From the NCBI RefSeq assembly GCF_014041935.1, contig NZ_CP059491.1, forward strand, positions 2,046,001 to 2,110,000: a DNA stretch of 64,000 nucleotides, in the 5' to 3' direction. Below the pieces are notes generated by a model that did not search any database, was not told the origin of the DNA, and was given only the letters and a program-made list of their open reading frames with translations. Below, in pieces: positions 28,754 through 38,359 of the stretch (the first letter of the stretch is position 1; each line of letters opens with the position of its first letter). Source of the stretch: Gordonia jinghuaiqii. GTDB lineage: Bacteria > Actinomycetota > Actinomycetes > Mycobacteriales > Mycobacteriaceae. The translations under genes were made by a program, and so were the position numbers.

Positions 28754-28794
28754 GGTACTACACTTAGGCGACCCTTATCGGGGGAGGCGACCCT
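28754..28794 (-). promoter_or_regulatory. Direct repeats and candidate -10 upstream of the flavin reductase gene
   Basis: AGGCGACCCT occurs exactly twice, at 28766-28775 and 28785-28794, with a 19-bp period. On the minus strand the nearer copy is followed by TAGTAC (28759-28754), a possible -10. The layout suggests a regulator binding over the -35 region; the regulator is unknown. The rest of the 315-nt gap to rpmE holds only the rpmE promoter candidate. Confidence 0.4.
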
Positions 28795-28893
28795 GACCAG
28801 TGGGAGCACCGGCGACGCAGGGCCGGCGTGACCGGGGAATGCGACCGGTGCTCGCGCTGTTGACCCACCTGCGACCGCTGCATCCGCGATTTT

Positions 28894-28921
28894 TGTGGGG
28901 GATGCCGCACATGGCATACTG
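28894..28921 (+). promoter_or_regulatory. Candidate promoter of rpmE
   Basis: TTGTGG (28894-28899), a 16-bp spacer and CATACT (28916-28921), about 75 nt before the rpmE ATG. Confidence 0.45.
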
Positions 28922-28998
28922 AGCGGTCGAGTCCGGTTCCGGTTCACACCGCCGACAAGCGACGGTGACCCGGCGACCACAGAAAGGGACAGCCAGAC

Positions 28999-29211
28999 AT
29001 GAAGCAGGGAATCCACCCCGAGTACGCGGCGACCACCGTCGTCTGCGGCTGCGGCAACACCTTCGAGACCCGCAGCACCGCTGCCAACGGTCGGATCAAC
29101 GTCGAAGTCTGCTCGCAGTGCCACCCGTTCTACACGGGCAAGCAGAAGATCCTCGACACCGGCGGCCGCGTCGCCCGGTTCGAGAAGCGCTACGGCAAGC
29201 GCGTCAAGTAG
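28999..29211 (+). CDS. rpmE: 50S ribosomal protein L31, zinc-binding form
   Basis: 70-residue L31 with the four-Cys zinc site: C16 and C18 in VVCGCGNTF and C37 and C40 in [12 protein letters not shown]. This is the C+ (zinc) paralogue, which in many bacteria is exchanged for a Cys-less form under zinc starvation. AGAAAGGGA provides the ribosome binding site before ATG 28999. Confidence 0.98.
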   Translation: MKQGIHPEYAATTVVCGCGNTFETRSTAANGRINVEVCSQCHPFYTGKQKILDTGGRVARFEKRYGKRVK

Positions 29212-29221
29212 ACCACGCTGC

Positions 29222-29254
29222 GACGCCCGCCCGACCACCGTCGGGACGGGCGTC
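29222..29254 (+). terminator. Terminator after rpmE
   Basis: GACGCCCG-CCCGAC pairs with GTCGGG-A-CGGGCGTC (14 bp, one bulged A, CACC loop), followed by the T-rich GTTTGTGTTT. Confidence 0.8.
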
Positions 29255-29312
29255 GTTTGTGTTTCATCGGTAATCACCGGCGCAGATCCGGTCGACAAGT
29301 GAGGTCATCCCA

Positions 29313-30389
29313 GTGAGTACGCAGAGCCCCTCGGCCATCGATGACATCTTGGCCGAGCACTCGGGACTCGAACGTCAGCTGGCCGACCCGGCGTTGCACG
29401 ACGACCCCACTGCCGCCCGCCGGGTGGGGAAGCGCTTTGCCGAACTCGCCCCGGTGATGTCGACCTACGCGAAGCTCAAGGCCGCCCGCGATGATCTCGA
29501 GGCGGCACGCGAACTCGCCGCCGACGACGCGTCGTTCGCCTCGGAGATCCCGGCCCTCGAGGCCACGGTCGACGAACTCGATGCGACCCTCACCGATCTC
29601 CTGGCCCCACGTGATCCCCACGACGCTGACGACGTGGTACTCGAGATCAAATCCGGTGCAGGCGGCGAGGAGTCGGCGCTGTTCGCCGCCGACCTCGCCC
29701 GGATGTACCTGAAATACTGTGAGCGCCACGGCTGGAAGGCGCAGGTGCTCGGTGCCACCGAGTCCGATCTCGGCGGCTACAAGGAGGCCACCTTCTCGAT
29801 CAAGTCGAAGGAGACCGTCCGAGACGGGGTGTGGTCACGGCTGAAGTTCGAGGGCGGCGTCCACCGTGTGCAGCGCGTCCCGGTGACCGAGTCGCAGGGC
29901 CGCATCCACACCTCGGCGGCCGGTGTGCTGATCTATCCCGAACCCGAAGAGGTCGCCGAGGTCGTCATCGACGAGTCCGACCTGCGCGTCGACGTCTACC
30001 GGTCCTCCGGCAAAGGCGGGCAGGGCGTGAACACCACCGACTCGGCGGTTCGACTCACCCACCTACCGACCGGCATCGTCGTCACGTGCCAGAACGAGCG
30101 TTCGCAGCTCCAGAACAAGGCACGGGCGATGCAGGTGCTGGCCGCCCGCCTGCAGGCCGCCGCCGAGGAGGAGGCCGAGGCCACCGCGGCGCAGGGACGT
30201 GCCGCGCAGATCCGTACGGTCGACCGCTCCGAGCGAATCCGTACCTACAACTTCCCCGAGAACCGCATCACCGACCACCGCATCGGCTACAAGGCCAACA
30301 ACCTCGACGCGGTCCTCGCCGGCGACATGGACAGCCTGCTCGACGCGCTCGTCGCGGCGGACCGCAAGGCTCGCATGGAAGCCGACTGA
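29313..30389 (+). CDS. prfA: Peptide chain release factor 1
   Basis: RF1 decodes UAA and UAG stop codons. 358 residues. The codon-recognition PxT tripeptide appears as PVT in [14 protein letters not shown], and the catalytic GGQ is in [17 protein letters not shown] (about residue 235). Start GTG 29313. The next gene, prmC, encodes the enzyme that methylates this Gln and starts 5 nt after the stop. Confidence 0.97.
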   Translation: MSTQSPSAIDDILAEHSGLERQLADPALHDDPTAARRVGKRFAELAPVMSTYAKLKAARDDLEAARELAADDASFASEIPALEATVDELDATLTDLLAPRDPHDADDVVLEIKSGAGGEESALFAADLARMYLKYCERHGWKAQVLGATESDLGGYKEATFSIKSKETVRDGVWSRLKFEGGVHRVQRVPVTESQGRIHTSAAGVLIYPEPEEVAEVVIDESDLRVDVYRSSGKGGQGVNTTDSAVRLTHLPTGIVVTCQNERSQLQNKARAMQVLAARLQAAAEEEAEATAAQGRAAQIRTVDRSERIRTYNFPENRITDHRIGYKANNLDAVLAGDMDSLLDALVAADRKARMEAD

Positions 30390-30394
30390 CCCCG

Positions 30395-31300
30395 ATGTCC
30401 GCTCCGACCGGGGTGGTCGACGAACTCCGCAGTGCCACTGCGCAACTGGCGCAGGCGGGCATCGACTCCGCGCGTGGTGACGCGGAGTGGCTGATGGCCC
30501 ACGTGCTCGACACCGATCCCGGGCGGCTCGTCGTCATCGATGAGATCGACGATTCGCACCGGCGTGCGTTCCGTGCCGCCGTCTCCCGGCGTGCACAGCG
30601 CATCCCCCTGCAGCACATCGTCGGCACCGCGGCGTTCGGGCCGATCGAGCTCGCGGTAGGCCCGGGCGTCTTCATCCCGCGGCCGGAGACCGAGTATCTC
30701 CTCGAATGGGTGGTCACCACAGCCGTTCCCCGCGCTCGCGCCCTCGCACAGGCCGACACCTCGCCCGGTCCGTTGCTCATCGCCGACCTGTGCAGCGGCA
30801 GTGGGGCGCTGGCGATCTCGATCGCGACGATGATCCCGGACGCGCGCGTCATCGCCGTCGAGGCCGACGAGGATGCCCTGCTGTGGCTGCGTCGCAACGT
30901 CGCAGACGCACCGCCCGCCGTCGGGGCGCGGGTCGAGGTGGTCGCCGCCGACGCCACCGACGCCGCCCGGATCGCCGAGGTCGTGCCCGGCGGCGTCTCC
31001 GTGGTCGTCAGCAACCCCCCGTACGTCCCGCTCGACGCCGGCATCGGACCCGAAGTGGCCCATGACCCGGCGCGCGCGGTCTTCGGCGGTGCCGACGGGA
31101 TGTCGGTGATCGTGCCCATGACCCCGGTGATCGCCACGATGCTCGTACCCGGTGGTTTCGTCGGCATCGAGCACGACGACACGACCTCGGAGGCGGTGGT
31201 CGAATGTCTGCTCGCGCACGGTGGGTTCGACGAGGTGACACCGCGGAACGATCTGACCGGCCGGCCGCGGTTCGTGACGGCGCGCCGCACCGCTCCCTGA
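30395..31300 (+). CDS. prmC: Release factor glutamine methyltransferase PrmC (HemK)
   Basis: SAM-dependent N5-methylation of the GGQ glutamine in release factors. 301 residues, with an N-terminal helical RF-binding domain (ending FIPRPETEYLLEW), SAM motif ADLCSGSGALAISIA and the catalytic NPPY motif in VVSNPPYVPLD. ATG 30395 is 5 nt downstream of the prfA stop; longer in-frame versions would run back through prfA and are rejected. Confidence 0.96.
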   Translation: MSAPTGVVDELRSATAQLAQAGIDSARGDAEWLMAHVLDTDPGRLVVIDEIDDSHRRAFRAAVSRRAQRIPLQHIVGTAAFGPIELAVGPGVFIPRPETEYLLEWVVTTAVPRARALAQADTSPGPLLIADLCSGSGALAISIATMIPDARVIAVEADEDALLWLRRNVADAPPAVGARVEVVAADATDAARIAEVVPGGVSVVVSNPPYVPLDAGIGPEVAHDPARAVFGGADGMSVIVPMTPVIATMLVPGGFVGIEHDDTTSEAVVECLLAHGGFDEVTPRNDLTGRPRFVTARRTAP

Positions 31301-31343
31301 CTGCACGCCCGGGCCGGGAACGTCGGCGTGCAAGGATGGTCGG

Positions 31344-32003
31344 GTGAGCATTGTTTTCGACTGCAACGATCCGCAGAACCGCTCGGCGGGGATTCGGGCG
31401 GCCGTCGGGGCGGCGAAGGCCGGACGCCTGATCGTCATGCCCACCGACACTCTCTACGGTATCGGTTGCGACGCCTTCGATTCCGACGCCGTCGGCGCCC
31501 TGTTGGCCGCCAAGCACCGTGGCCGCGACATGCCGGTACCCGTCCTGGTGGGTTCCTGGCACTCGATCGACGGCCTGGTGCTGTCCGTCCCGCAGGCCGC
31601 GCGCGATCTGATCGAGGCATTCTGGCCTGGTGGTCTGAGTCTGGTTGTCCAACAGGCGCGTTCGCTTGCGTGGGACCTCGGCGACACCGACGGCACCGTC
31701 ATGTTGCGGATGCCGTTGCACCCGGTCGCGATCGAGGTGCTGCGCGAGGTCGGACCGATGGCCGTGTCGAGCGCCAACGTGTCGGGCCGCCCACCGGCGA
31801 CCACGGCCGATGAAGCGCGCGAACAGCTCGCGGACGATGTCTCGGTCTACCTCGACGGTGGTCCGGCTCCCGCCGCCCAGGCCTCGACGATCGTCGACCT
31901 CTCCGGCGCCACCCCGCGAATCCTTCGCGAGGGCGCGGTCTCGACCGACGCGGTCGCCGAGGTTCTCGACGTCGACCCGGCCTCTCTGCGTCCGGGGCGA
32001 TGA
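31344..32003 (+). CDS. L-threonylcarbamoyladenylate synthase (Sua5/YrdC/TsaC)
   Basis: First enzyme of the t6A37 tRNA modification: makes threonylcarbamoyl-AMP from threonine, bicarbonate and ATP. 219 residues, mostly the YrdC domain. Typical motifs are MPTDTLYGIGCDAF (about 32-45), LIEAFWPGGLSLVV and SSANVSGRPP. A short C-terminal stretch after STIVDLSG replaces the full Sua5 domain. Its stop overlaps the next ATG by 4 nt (ATGA). Confidence 0.95.
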   Translation: MSIVFDCNDPQNRSAGIRAAVGAAKAGRLIVMPTDTLYGIGCDAFDSDAVGALLAAKHRGRDMPVPVLVGSWHSIDGLVLSVPQAARDLIEAFWPGGLSLVVQQARSLAWDLGDTDGTVMLRMPLHPVAIEVLREVGPMAVSSANVSGRPPATTADEAREQLADDVSVYLDGGPAPAAQASTIVDLSGATPRILREGAVSTDAVAEVLDVDPASLRPGR

Positions 32004-33244
32004 GCCCCGTCCCTGCCGACCTCGCGACGGGGAATCTGCCCACGGGCGACGCCGACGTCGACGCCCTGATCGGGCGCGAGGTGCGACGCCGGCAGTCGAC
32101 GGTGCAGTTGCTCGCGAGTGAGACCGAGCCCACCGTCGGGGTACGTGCCGCGATGGCGTCGGTCTTCGACGCCAAATACGCCGAGGGTATGCCGGGGTCG
32201 CGCTACCACGGCGGTTGCGAGGTGGCCGATGACCTCGAAGAGCTCGCCATCGCCCGTGCAGGGGAGCTGTTCGGTGCGGAGTATGTGAACGTGCAACCGC
32301 TGTCGGGGAGTGCGGCGAACCTCGCGGTGTACTCGGCATTCGCACAGCCGGGCGACCCCGTCCTCGCGCTGAAACTCGAGCACGGCGGCCACCAGACGCA
32401 CGGATCGCGTGCGAACTTCTCGGGCCGCTGGTTCTCCCCGCTGCACTACGAGGTGCGGCGCGAGGACGAACTCATCGACTACGACCAGGTACGAGACCTC
32501 GCGCTGGTGCACCGGCCGCGAATTCTGGTCGCCGGCGCCGCGTCGTATGCCCGGCCCTTCGACTACCCGCTCCTCCGGCAGATCGCCGACGAGGCCGAGT
32601 GCATCCTCTGGGTCGACGCCGCGCACCTCGCCGGTGTGGTCGCGGCGGGGCTGTTGCCCTCGCCGGTCCCGTACGCCGACGTCGTGACGCTGTCGACCAA
32701 CAAGGTGATCCGCGGACCTCGTGGCGGGATCATCCTGGCCCGCGAGCAGCACCGAGAAGCGCTGCGCAAGGCGGTGTTCCCGTTCGTGCAGGGGGGGCCC
32801 TCGATGCACACGATCGCCGCCAAGGCGGTCGCGTGTGCCGAGTCGCGCACCGTGGGGTTCGCCGGATATGTGCGGTCGTCGATCGACAACGCCCGCGCGC
32901 TCGGCGCGGAACTCGCCGCCCGCGGCGTGCGCGTGGTGTCCGGCGGCACCGACCTCCACCTCGCGGTGATCGACGTGTCCGCGTTGGGGATCTCCGGGGC
33001 GCAGGCGCAGTATCGCCTGCGCGCGGCGGGGATCGTCGTGGACAAGGCAGTCCTGCCGTTCGACACCCAGCCGGTCACGGTCGGCTCGGCGATCCGGATC
33101 GGGACCCCCGTCGCCACCGAGCGCGGCCTGACGCCGGAGCTGGCCCCGGCCCTCGCGGACGCGATGATCGGCGCGATGTCGACGTCGGAACACGCCGCGC
33201 ACGACCGGATCCGCCGCGAGATCACCGATGTGGCATGCGGGTAG
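32000..33244 (+). CDS. Serine hydroxymethyltransferase-like PLP enzyme, divergent
   Basis: 414 residues, clearly of the SHMT fold: SRYHGGCEVADDLEELA, LSGSAANLAVY, WVDAAHLAGVVAAGL, PLP lysine K235 in TNKVIRGPRGG, and VGSAIRIGTPV near the end. Several canonical residues differ. The His before the PLP lysine (THK) is Asn234, the LIASEN motif is LLASETEPT, and GGHLTHG is GGHQTHG. It may be a second SHMT or an enzyme with a changed substrate (another aldol-type reaction). I do not assign glyA. ATG 32000 overlaps the sua5 stop, so they are cotranscribed. An SHMT gene at this position is, from memory, also found in Streptomyces. Confidence 0.88.
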   Translation: MSPVPADLATGNLPTGDADVDALIGREVRRRQSTVQLLASETEPTVGVRAAMASVFDAKYAEGMPGSRYHGGCEVADDLEELAIARAGELFGAEYVNVQPLSGSAANLAVYSAFAQPGDPVLALKLEHGGHQTHGSRANFSGRWFSPLHYEVRREDELIDYDQVRDLALVHRPRILVAGAASYARPFDYPLLRQIADEAECILWVDAAHLAGVVAAGLLPSPVPYADVVTLSTNKVIRGPRGGIILAREQHREALRKAVFPFVQGGPSMHTIAAKAVACAESRTVGFAGYVRSSIDNARALGAELAARGVRVVSGGTDLHLAVIDVSALGISGAQAQYRLRAAGIVVDKAVLPFDTQPVTVGSAIRIGTPVATERGLTPELAPALADAMIGAMSTSEHAAHDRIRREITDVACG

Positions 33245-33295
33245 CGTGATCGGGGTGTCCGAGTTCTCCTGTGTCGTCTCCGCGACGGTGACCCG

Positions 33296-34495
33296 ATGAT
33301 CGGGGGAGCTCCCGTGCTGCTCGCGGCGGCATCGGGCGGGGGAGGGACCGGCGTTCCGCTGCGCGAGCTGATGCTCGTCGGACTGACCGCCGCCGCCATG
33401 ACCTACCTGCTGACCTCCGCGGTGCGGGTCTTCGCGATCCGTGCGGGCGCGGTCGCGGTGCCCCGCGTGCGCGACGTCCACGTCATCCCGACGCCCCGGC
33501 TGGGGGGCCTGGGGATGTTCGGCGGGGTGGTCGCCGGAATCGCCTTGGCCGCCAATCTCCCCGCCCTCAACCGCGGATTCGCCTACACCACCGATATGAC
33601 GGCGGTGATCGCGGCGGGCACGGTGATCGTCCTGGTCGGGGTCGTCGACGACCGATGGGGTCTCGACGCGCTGACCAAGTTCGTCGGTCAGCTGACCGCC
33701 GCCGGGGTGCTGGTGCTGCTCGGCATCAGCTGGCTGCAGCTGTACGTGCCGTTCGGGAACATCGGCACCCTCGTGCTCGACCCCCTGCAGGCCGGACTGC
33801 TGACCGTCGCGATCACCGTGGCGACGATCAACGCGATCAACTTCGTCGACGGACTCGACGGGCTCGCGGCAGGGCTCGGCCTGATCGCGGCGGCGGCCAT
33901 CTGCATGTTCTCCCTCGGTCTGTTGCGTGACCAGGGGGGAGACGTCAGCTACTACCCACCCGCGCTCATCGCGGTGTCGCTCGCCGGTGCGTGTCTTGGA
34001 TTCCTTCCGCACAACTTCTCGCCGGCCCGCATCTTCATGGGTGACTCGGGCGCGATGCTGATCGGGCTGCTCCTGGCGGCCGCGTCGACGAGCGCCTCCG
34101 GACGCATCGCGGTCAACGCCTACGGCCCGGCGGACATCTTCACCCTGCTGTCGCCGTTGATCCTCGTCGCAGCCGTGGTGTTCATCCCGATGCTCGACAT
34201 GCTGCTGGCGGTGATCCGGCGCACCCGTGCCGGTGTCGGTTTCTACACCCCGGACAAGATGCACCTGCACCACCGACTACTCGAACTCGGGCATTCGCAG
34301 CGCCGGGTGGCGCTCATCATCTACCTGTGGGTCGGGGTGCTGGCGTTTTCCGCGGCCGCGAGCACGTTGTTCCCGCTGTCGGTGGTGGCACCGGCCTTCG
34401 GTGCGGGTCTGGTGGTCGCGATGCTGGTCACGATGGCTCCTCGCCTGCATCGCCGGTTCGCCGAGCTGCGTACGTCGACCAAGGCGTTCCGCTGA
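33296..34495 (+). CDS. wecA: Decaprenyl-phosphate GlcNAc-1-phosphate transferase (WecA/Rfe)
   Basis: Polytopic membrane enzyme (399 residues, about 11 hydrophobic segments) of the MraY/WecA family that starts arabinogalactan linker-unit synthesis in mycolic-acid bacteria by making decaprenyl-PP-GlcNAc. Motifs: VIPTPRLGGLGMFGG, the Mg-binding VGVVDDRWGLDALTKF, NFVDGLDGLAAGL, IFMGDSGAMLIGLL and the WecA-type His motif MHLHHRLLELGHSQRR. ATG 33296 is 51 nt after the SHMT-like gene. A 245-nt gap with the atp promoter follows. Confidence 0.95.
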   Translation: MIGGAPVLLAAASGGGGTGVPLRELMLVGLTAAAMTYLLTSAVRVFAIRAGAVAVPRVRDVHVIPTPRLGGLGMFGGVVAGIALAANLPALNRGFAYTTDMTAVIAAGTVIVLVGVVDDRWGLDALTKFVGQLTAAGVLVLLGISWLQLYVPFGNIGTLVLDPLQAGLLTVAITVATINAINFVDGLDGLAAGLGLIAAAAICMFSLGLLRDQGGDVSYYPPALIAVSLAGACLGFLPHNFSPARIFMGDSGAMLIGLLLAAASTSASGRIAVNAYGPADIFTLLSPLILVAAVVFIPMLDMLLAVIRRTRAGVGFYTPDKMHLHHRLLELGHSQRRVALIIYLWVGVLAFSAAASTLFPLSVVAPAFGAGLVVAMLVTMAPRLHRRFAELRTSTKAFR

Positions 34496-34534
34496 CCCCG
34501 GTGACGTGAGGTAAGGGGAGTGTAAAAACTGGTG

Positions 34535-34540
34535 TACTAT
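34535..34540 (+). promoter_or_regulatory. Candidate -10 of the atp operon
   Basis: TACTAT preceded by TG lies about 200 nt before the first gene of the ATP synthase operon, just after wecA. No good -35 hexamer is visible. The leader 34541-34740 contains no gene I can support. Confidence 0.4.
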
Positions 34541-34740
34541 CGCCCGTAGTAGTTGTGGGGGTTCCGGTTCCGGACACAGAGTTCACGTTCCGTCCCTTGC
34601 GACGCATACCCCCCGGTGAGACCGTCGGGGTGGTGTTGGTAGGGTCACAACAAACGCGAGCTGACGCTGGCGGCCATCGCTGCTGCACGCACGCGGGTGC
34701 CCCGTACCGTCTGTATGGATTCGAAGCTGAGGAGAGGGAC

Positions 34741-35154
34741 ATGACTACATCTGCCCCCGATTCGACTTCGGTCTATCCGCAAGCACCAACAGGTCTCCGT
34801 CGCCCCGCGATCATCGCGGGCGCAATCATCCTGGTGGTCGCGGCGGTCTCGATCGCCGTCGGTCACCCGCTCTTCGCTGTTTTCTTCTTGCTCGGTGTTG
34901 CCGGGATCTTCGTCAACGCGATGTTGGTGAAGAAGGCGGTCGACGCTGTCACCGCCGAGTTGAACCCCCGCAAAACCGCACTAGCTCTCAACTCCGCCAT
35001 GCGGCTCGGCGCCATCACGGCGCTCGCACTGCTGGCGGCGTTTCTGGTCCAACCCGACGGGTTGGGCGCGATGTTCGGACTCGCCATCGGCCAGGTGGTC
35101 TTGGTGCTGAACACGGTCATTCCGGTGATGAAAGGACTTCGTAGCCAACCATGA
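34741..35154 (+). CDS. AtpI-like membrane protein at the head of the atp operon
   Basis: 137-residue protein with four hydrophobic segments (about 20-37, 40-58, 85-102, 108-125). It corresponds in position to M. tuberculosis Rv1303 and to AtpI (assembly/Mg-related accessory of ATP synthase); sequence similarity to AtpI is weak, so the role is inferred. ATG 34741 has GAGAGGGAC just upstream; longer frames reach into the leader. Its stop overlaps the atpB ATG by 4 nt (ATGA). Confidence 0.85.
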   Translation: MTTSAPDSTSVYPQAPTGLRRPAIIAGAIILVVAAVSIAVGHPLFAVFFLLGVAGIFVNAMLVKKAVDAVTAELNPRKTALALNSAMRLGAITALALLAAFLVQPDGLGAMFGLAIGQVVLVLNTVIPVMKGLRSQP

Positions 35155-35900
35155 CGACCGCCCTCAATCTTGCCGCAGAGGATGGCGAATCATCCATCCA
35201 GGTGGGTCATTACACAAAGTTCGAGCTGTTCGGGCTGACCTTCAATCTGGAGACCATCATCGCGACGGCGCTCGCGGCGGTGATCATGCTCGCGCTGGCC
35301 TTCTACCTCAAGTCGAAGGTCACCTCCACCGGTGTGCCCTCGGGTGTGCAGCTGTTCTGGGAGACCGTCACGATCCAGATGCGTAGCCAGGTCGAGAGCG
35401 CCATCGGCATGAAGGTCGCCCCGTACGTCCTTCCTCTCGCGGTCTCGCTGTTCACCTTCATCCTGATCTCCAACTGGCTCTCGGTGCTGCCGCTGCAGGT
35501 GGGTCATCACGAGATCCTCAAGCCGCCGGCTGCGGACGTGAACTTCGCTTACGCCCTCGCGCTGTTCGTCTTCGTCTGGTACCAGGCCGCAGGCTTCAAG
35601 GCCCGCGGACTGATCGGCCACCCGAAGCGAATCCTGAAGGGTCACGTGACGTTCCTCGCGCCGATCAACGTGATCGAGGAATTCACCAAGCCGATCTCGC
35701 TCTCGCTGCGACTCTTCGGCAACGTGTTCGCCGGCAGCATGATGGTCGCCCTGATCGCACTGTTCCCGCCGTACATCATGTGGGCACCCAACGCGATCTG
35801 GAAGTCCTTCGAGCTCTTCGTCGGTCTGATCCAGGCCTTCATCTTCGCGCTGCTGACGATCCTGTACTTCTCGCAGTCGATGGAAACCGAGGATCACTGA
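35151..35900 (+). CDS. atpB: ATP synthase subunit a
   Basis: Proton-channel stator subunit of Fo; 249 residues with five or six membrane helices. The essential Arg is in [17 protein letters not shown] (about residue 185), facing the c-ring Glu, and the C-terminal helix contains [17 protein letters not shown]. Start ATG overlaps the AtpI-like gene. A 141-nt gap precedes atpE. Confidence 0.97.
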   Translation: MTTALNLAAEDGESSIQVGHYTKFELFGLTFNLETIIATALAAVIMLALAFYLKSKVTSTGVPSGVQLFWETVTIQMRSQVESAIGMKVAPYVLPLAVSLFTFILISNWLSVLPLQVGHHEILKPPAADVNFAYALALFVFVWYQAAGFKARGLIGHPKRILKGHVTFLAPINVIEEFTKPISLSLRLFGNVFAGSMMVALIALFPPYIMWAPNAIWKSFELFVGLIQAFIFALLTILYFSQSMETEDH

Positions 35901-36293
<393 letters not shown>

Positions 36294-36339
36294 TCACGCT
36301 CTCCCTTTTGTCGCCGAGTAGAAACGACACCTCACCACA

Positions 36340-36828
36340 ATGACGCTTGCTGCAGAGAACTTCCTGATTCCGAATGGAACGTTCTTCGTTGTCCTGCTCA
36401 TCTTCGTGATTTTGCTGCTGGTCATCCGCAAGTTCGTGGTTCCGCCTATTCAGCAGGTCCTCGAGGAGCGGGACGAGATGATCCACCGCACCGCGGCGGA
36501 CAATCGCACTGCCGCCGCCGAATTCGAGGATGCGGACGTGCAGTTCCGTTCGCTCCTCAAGGAAGCGCGCGGTGAGGCCACCGCGAAACGCGACGATGCT
36601 CGCGCGCAGGGCCGTGAACAGCTGAACGAGATGAAGCATGCAGCGACCGCCGAGGCCGACGCAGCCCTGCAGTCGACCAGCTCCGAGCTGGCGGCTCAGG
36701 GTGAGCAGGCCGCCTCGACGGCTGCAGCTGATGTGGACGCACTCGCCAAGACCCTTGCGGCGCGTGTGCTCGGTGTCGACTCGGCCACTCTTTCCGATAC
36801 CCGATCGACGAGCGGAGCGGTGAACTGA
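36340..36828 (+). CDS. atpF: ATP synthase subunit b
   Basis: Peripheral stalk subunit of 162 residues: one N-terminal membrane helix (FFVVLLIFVILLLVIRKFVV) and a long polar helix rich in Ala/Glu/Arg. It pairs with the b-like half of the fused AtpH that follows after 1 nt. Confidence 0.95.
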   Translation: MTLAAENFLIPNGTFFVVLLIFVILLLVIRKFVVPPIQQVLEERDEMIHRTAADNRTAAAEFEDADVQFRSLLKEARGEATAKRDDARAQGREQLNEMKHAATAEADAALQSTSSELAAQGEQAASTAAADVDALAKTLAARVLGVDSATLSDTRSTSGAVN

Positions 36829-36829
36829 C

Positions 36830-38254
36830 ATGGCTGCCAACACTGAGACCGAATCCGGCCAGGGGCCCATCGGCACCTGGCTCCATGACATCGGTGCTGC
36901 GTGGGACTGGCCGATCTTCATCGCTCAGCTCTTCGGCTTCGCGGTCATCCTCTTCCTGCTCTGGAAGTACGTCCGCCCGCCCGTGCAGAAGATGATGCAC
37001 GCGCGTCAGGAGACCGTGCGTCAGCAACTCGCCGAGGCAGAGAGCGCCGCCAAGCGGGTCGCCGAAGGCAAGAAGGCCCGTGAGAAGGCCGTCGCCGAGG
37101 CCAAGGCCGAGGCCGAGCAGTTGAAGAAGGACGCCGAGGCCGATGCCGCGGCGATCGCCTCCGACATGCGGGCCCAGGCCGACCACGAGGTGAAGCGGAT
37201 CTCCGAGCACGGCCGCAACCAGGTCGCACTGGTCCGGTCGAACCTGGTCCGTCAGCTGCGTACCGATCTCGGTCTGACCGCGGTCGACAAGGCCGGCGGG
37301 CTGGTTCGCAGTCACCTGTCCGATGGGTCGGCCCAGGCCGCCAGCATCGACCGGGTGATCGACGAGCTCGAGCAGATGTCCTCCGGGTCGTCGAGCTCCG
37401 TCGCGTCGAGCGCCTCGCTCGTCGGTCTGCACGCGATGCGTGCGGCCAGTCGTGATGCGGCACTGGCCGTGTCCGATCGATTCGATTCGGCCGCAGCAGA
37501 TCTCGACGGGTCGGCACTGTCCGCCGCCTCGGGTGACCTGACTTCGGCCATCAACTTCCTCAACGAGAACCCGGTACTGCGTAAGCGGCTCACCGAGGAC
37601 GAGGAGAACACCGCAGGCAAGAACGCTCTGGTGCACACCCTCTTCGACGGTAAGGTCGCACCGGTCGTGGTCGAGGTTCTCGCCACCGCGAGCACACAGC
37701 GCTGGTCGTCGTCGAGCGACTTCGTCGTCGGTCTCCGGCGTCAGAACTCGCTGATCGAGCTGACCGCCGCCGAGCGCGACGGGGTCATCGAGCAGGTCGA
37801 GGACGAACTGTTCCGGGTCAGCCGCATTCTCGAGGCCAACCCCGGGCTCGCTTCACTGCTCTCCGATCACAGCAAGGACGCCGACAAGCGGGTCGAACTC
37901 CTGCAGAAGCTGGTCGGGGACAAGGTCAACGCCCACACGTGGTCGCTGCTGTCCTCGACGGTGCGTCTGCTGAGCGGGCAGGCAGCCGACGTCGCCGTCG
38001 ATCAGCTCGCCGAGCTGGCCGCCGCACGCCGCGGAGAGTCGGTCGCCCACGTGGTGTCGGCCGCTGAACTGAGCGACGCCCAGATCGATCGCCTCTCGAC
38101 CGTCCTCGGCGGCATCTACGGCCGCACCATCTCGGTGCAGACCGAGATCGCTCCGGAACTGCTCGGCGGACTCCGGATCAGTGTCGGCGAAGAGGTCATC
38201 GACGCCGACGTCGCCACGCGACTGGCGAAGGCCGCGGAGACGCTGCCGCGCTGA
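36830..38254 (+). CDS. atpH: ATP synthase fused b'-delta subunit
   Basis: 474 residues: an N-terminal membrane helix (about 28-47, IFIAQLFGFAVILFLLWKYV) and b-like coiled coil to about 170, a linker of about 100 residues, then the delta (OSCP) domain (about 290-474) ending in EIAPELLGGLRISVGEEVID. The b-delta fusion is characteristic of mycobacteria and relatives and makes one of the two stalk helices. It starts 1 nt after atpF, consistent with coupled translation. Confidence 0.96.
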   Translation: MAANTETESGQGPIGTWLHDIGAAWDWPIFIAQLFGFAVILFLLWKYVRPPVQKMMHARQETVRQQLAEAESAAKRVAEGKKAREKAVAEAKAEAEQLKKDAEADAAAIASDMRAQADHEVKRISEHGRNQVALVRSNLVRQLRTDLGLTAVDKAGGLVRSHLSDGSAQAASIDRVIDELEQMSSGSSSSVASSASLVGLHAMRAASRDAALAVSDRFDSAAADLDGSALSAASGDLTSAINFLNENPVLRKRLTEDEENTAGKNALVHTLFDGKVAPVVVEVLATASTQRWSSSSDFVVGLRRQNSLIELTAAERDGVIEQVEDELFRVSRILEANPGLASLLSDHSKDADKRVELLQKLVGDKVNAHTWSLLSSTVRLLSGQAADVAVDQLAELAAARRGESVAHVVSAAELSDAQIDRLSTVLGGIYGRTISVQTEIAPELLGGLRISVGEEVIDADVATRLAKAAETLPR

Positions 38255-38285
38255 CGACCAGCACCACCGACCACCCGAACACCCC

Positions 38286-38301
38286 GGGGCCTTGAGGCCC
38301 C
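38286..38301 (+). other. Small intercistronic hairpin between atpH and atpA
   Basis: GGGGCC-TTGA-GGCCCC forms a 6-bp stem in the 105-nt gap. There is no T-run, so it is not an obvious terminator; it may affect mRNA processing or uneven subunit expression within the operon. Confidence 0.4.
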
Positions 38302-38359
38302 AGACCCAGAGCCCGAAGCCACAGAGCCTCAGAGCCGAATCAAGGAAAGACGAGAACCC

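Noticed and set aside
28760..28780. Possible IdeR/DtxR iron box upstream of the flavin reductase gene
   Set aside because: TTAGGCGACCCTTA only weakly resembles the TTAGGTTAGSCTAACCTAA consensus; the exact direct repeats are a better description.
31847..34273. 808-codon frame antisense to sua5, SHMT-like gene and wecA
   Set aside because: Shadow frame of low-complexity composition opposite three recognisable genes.
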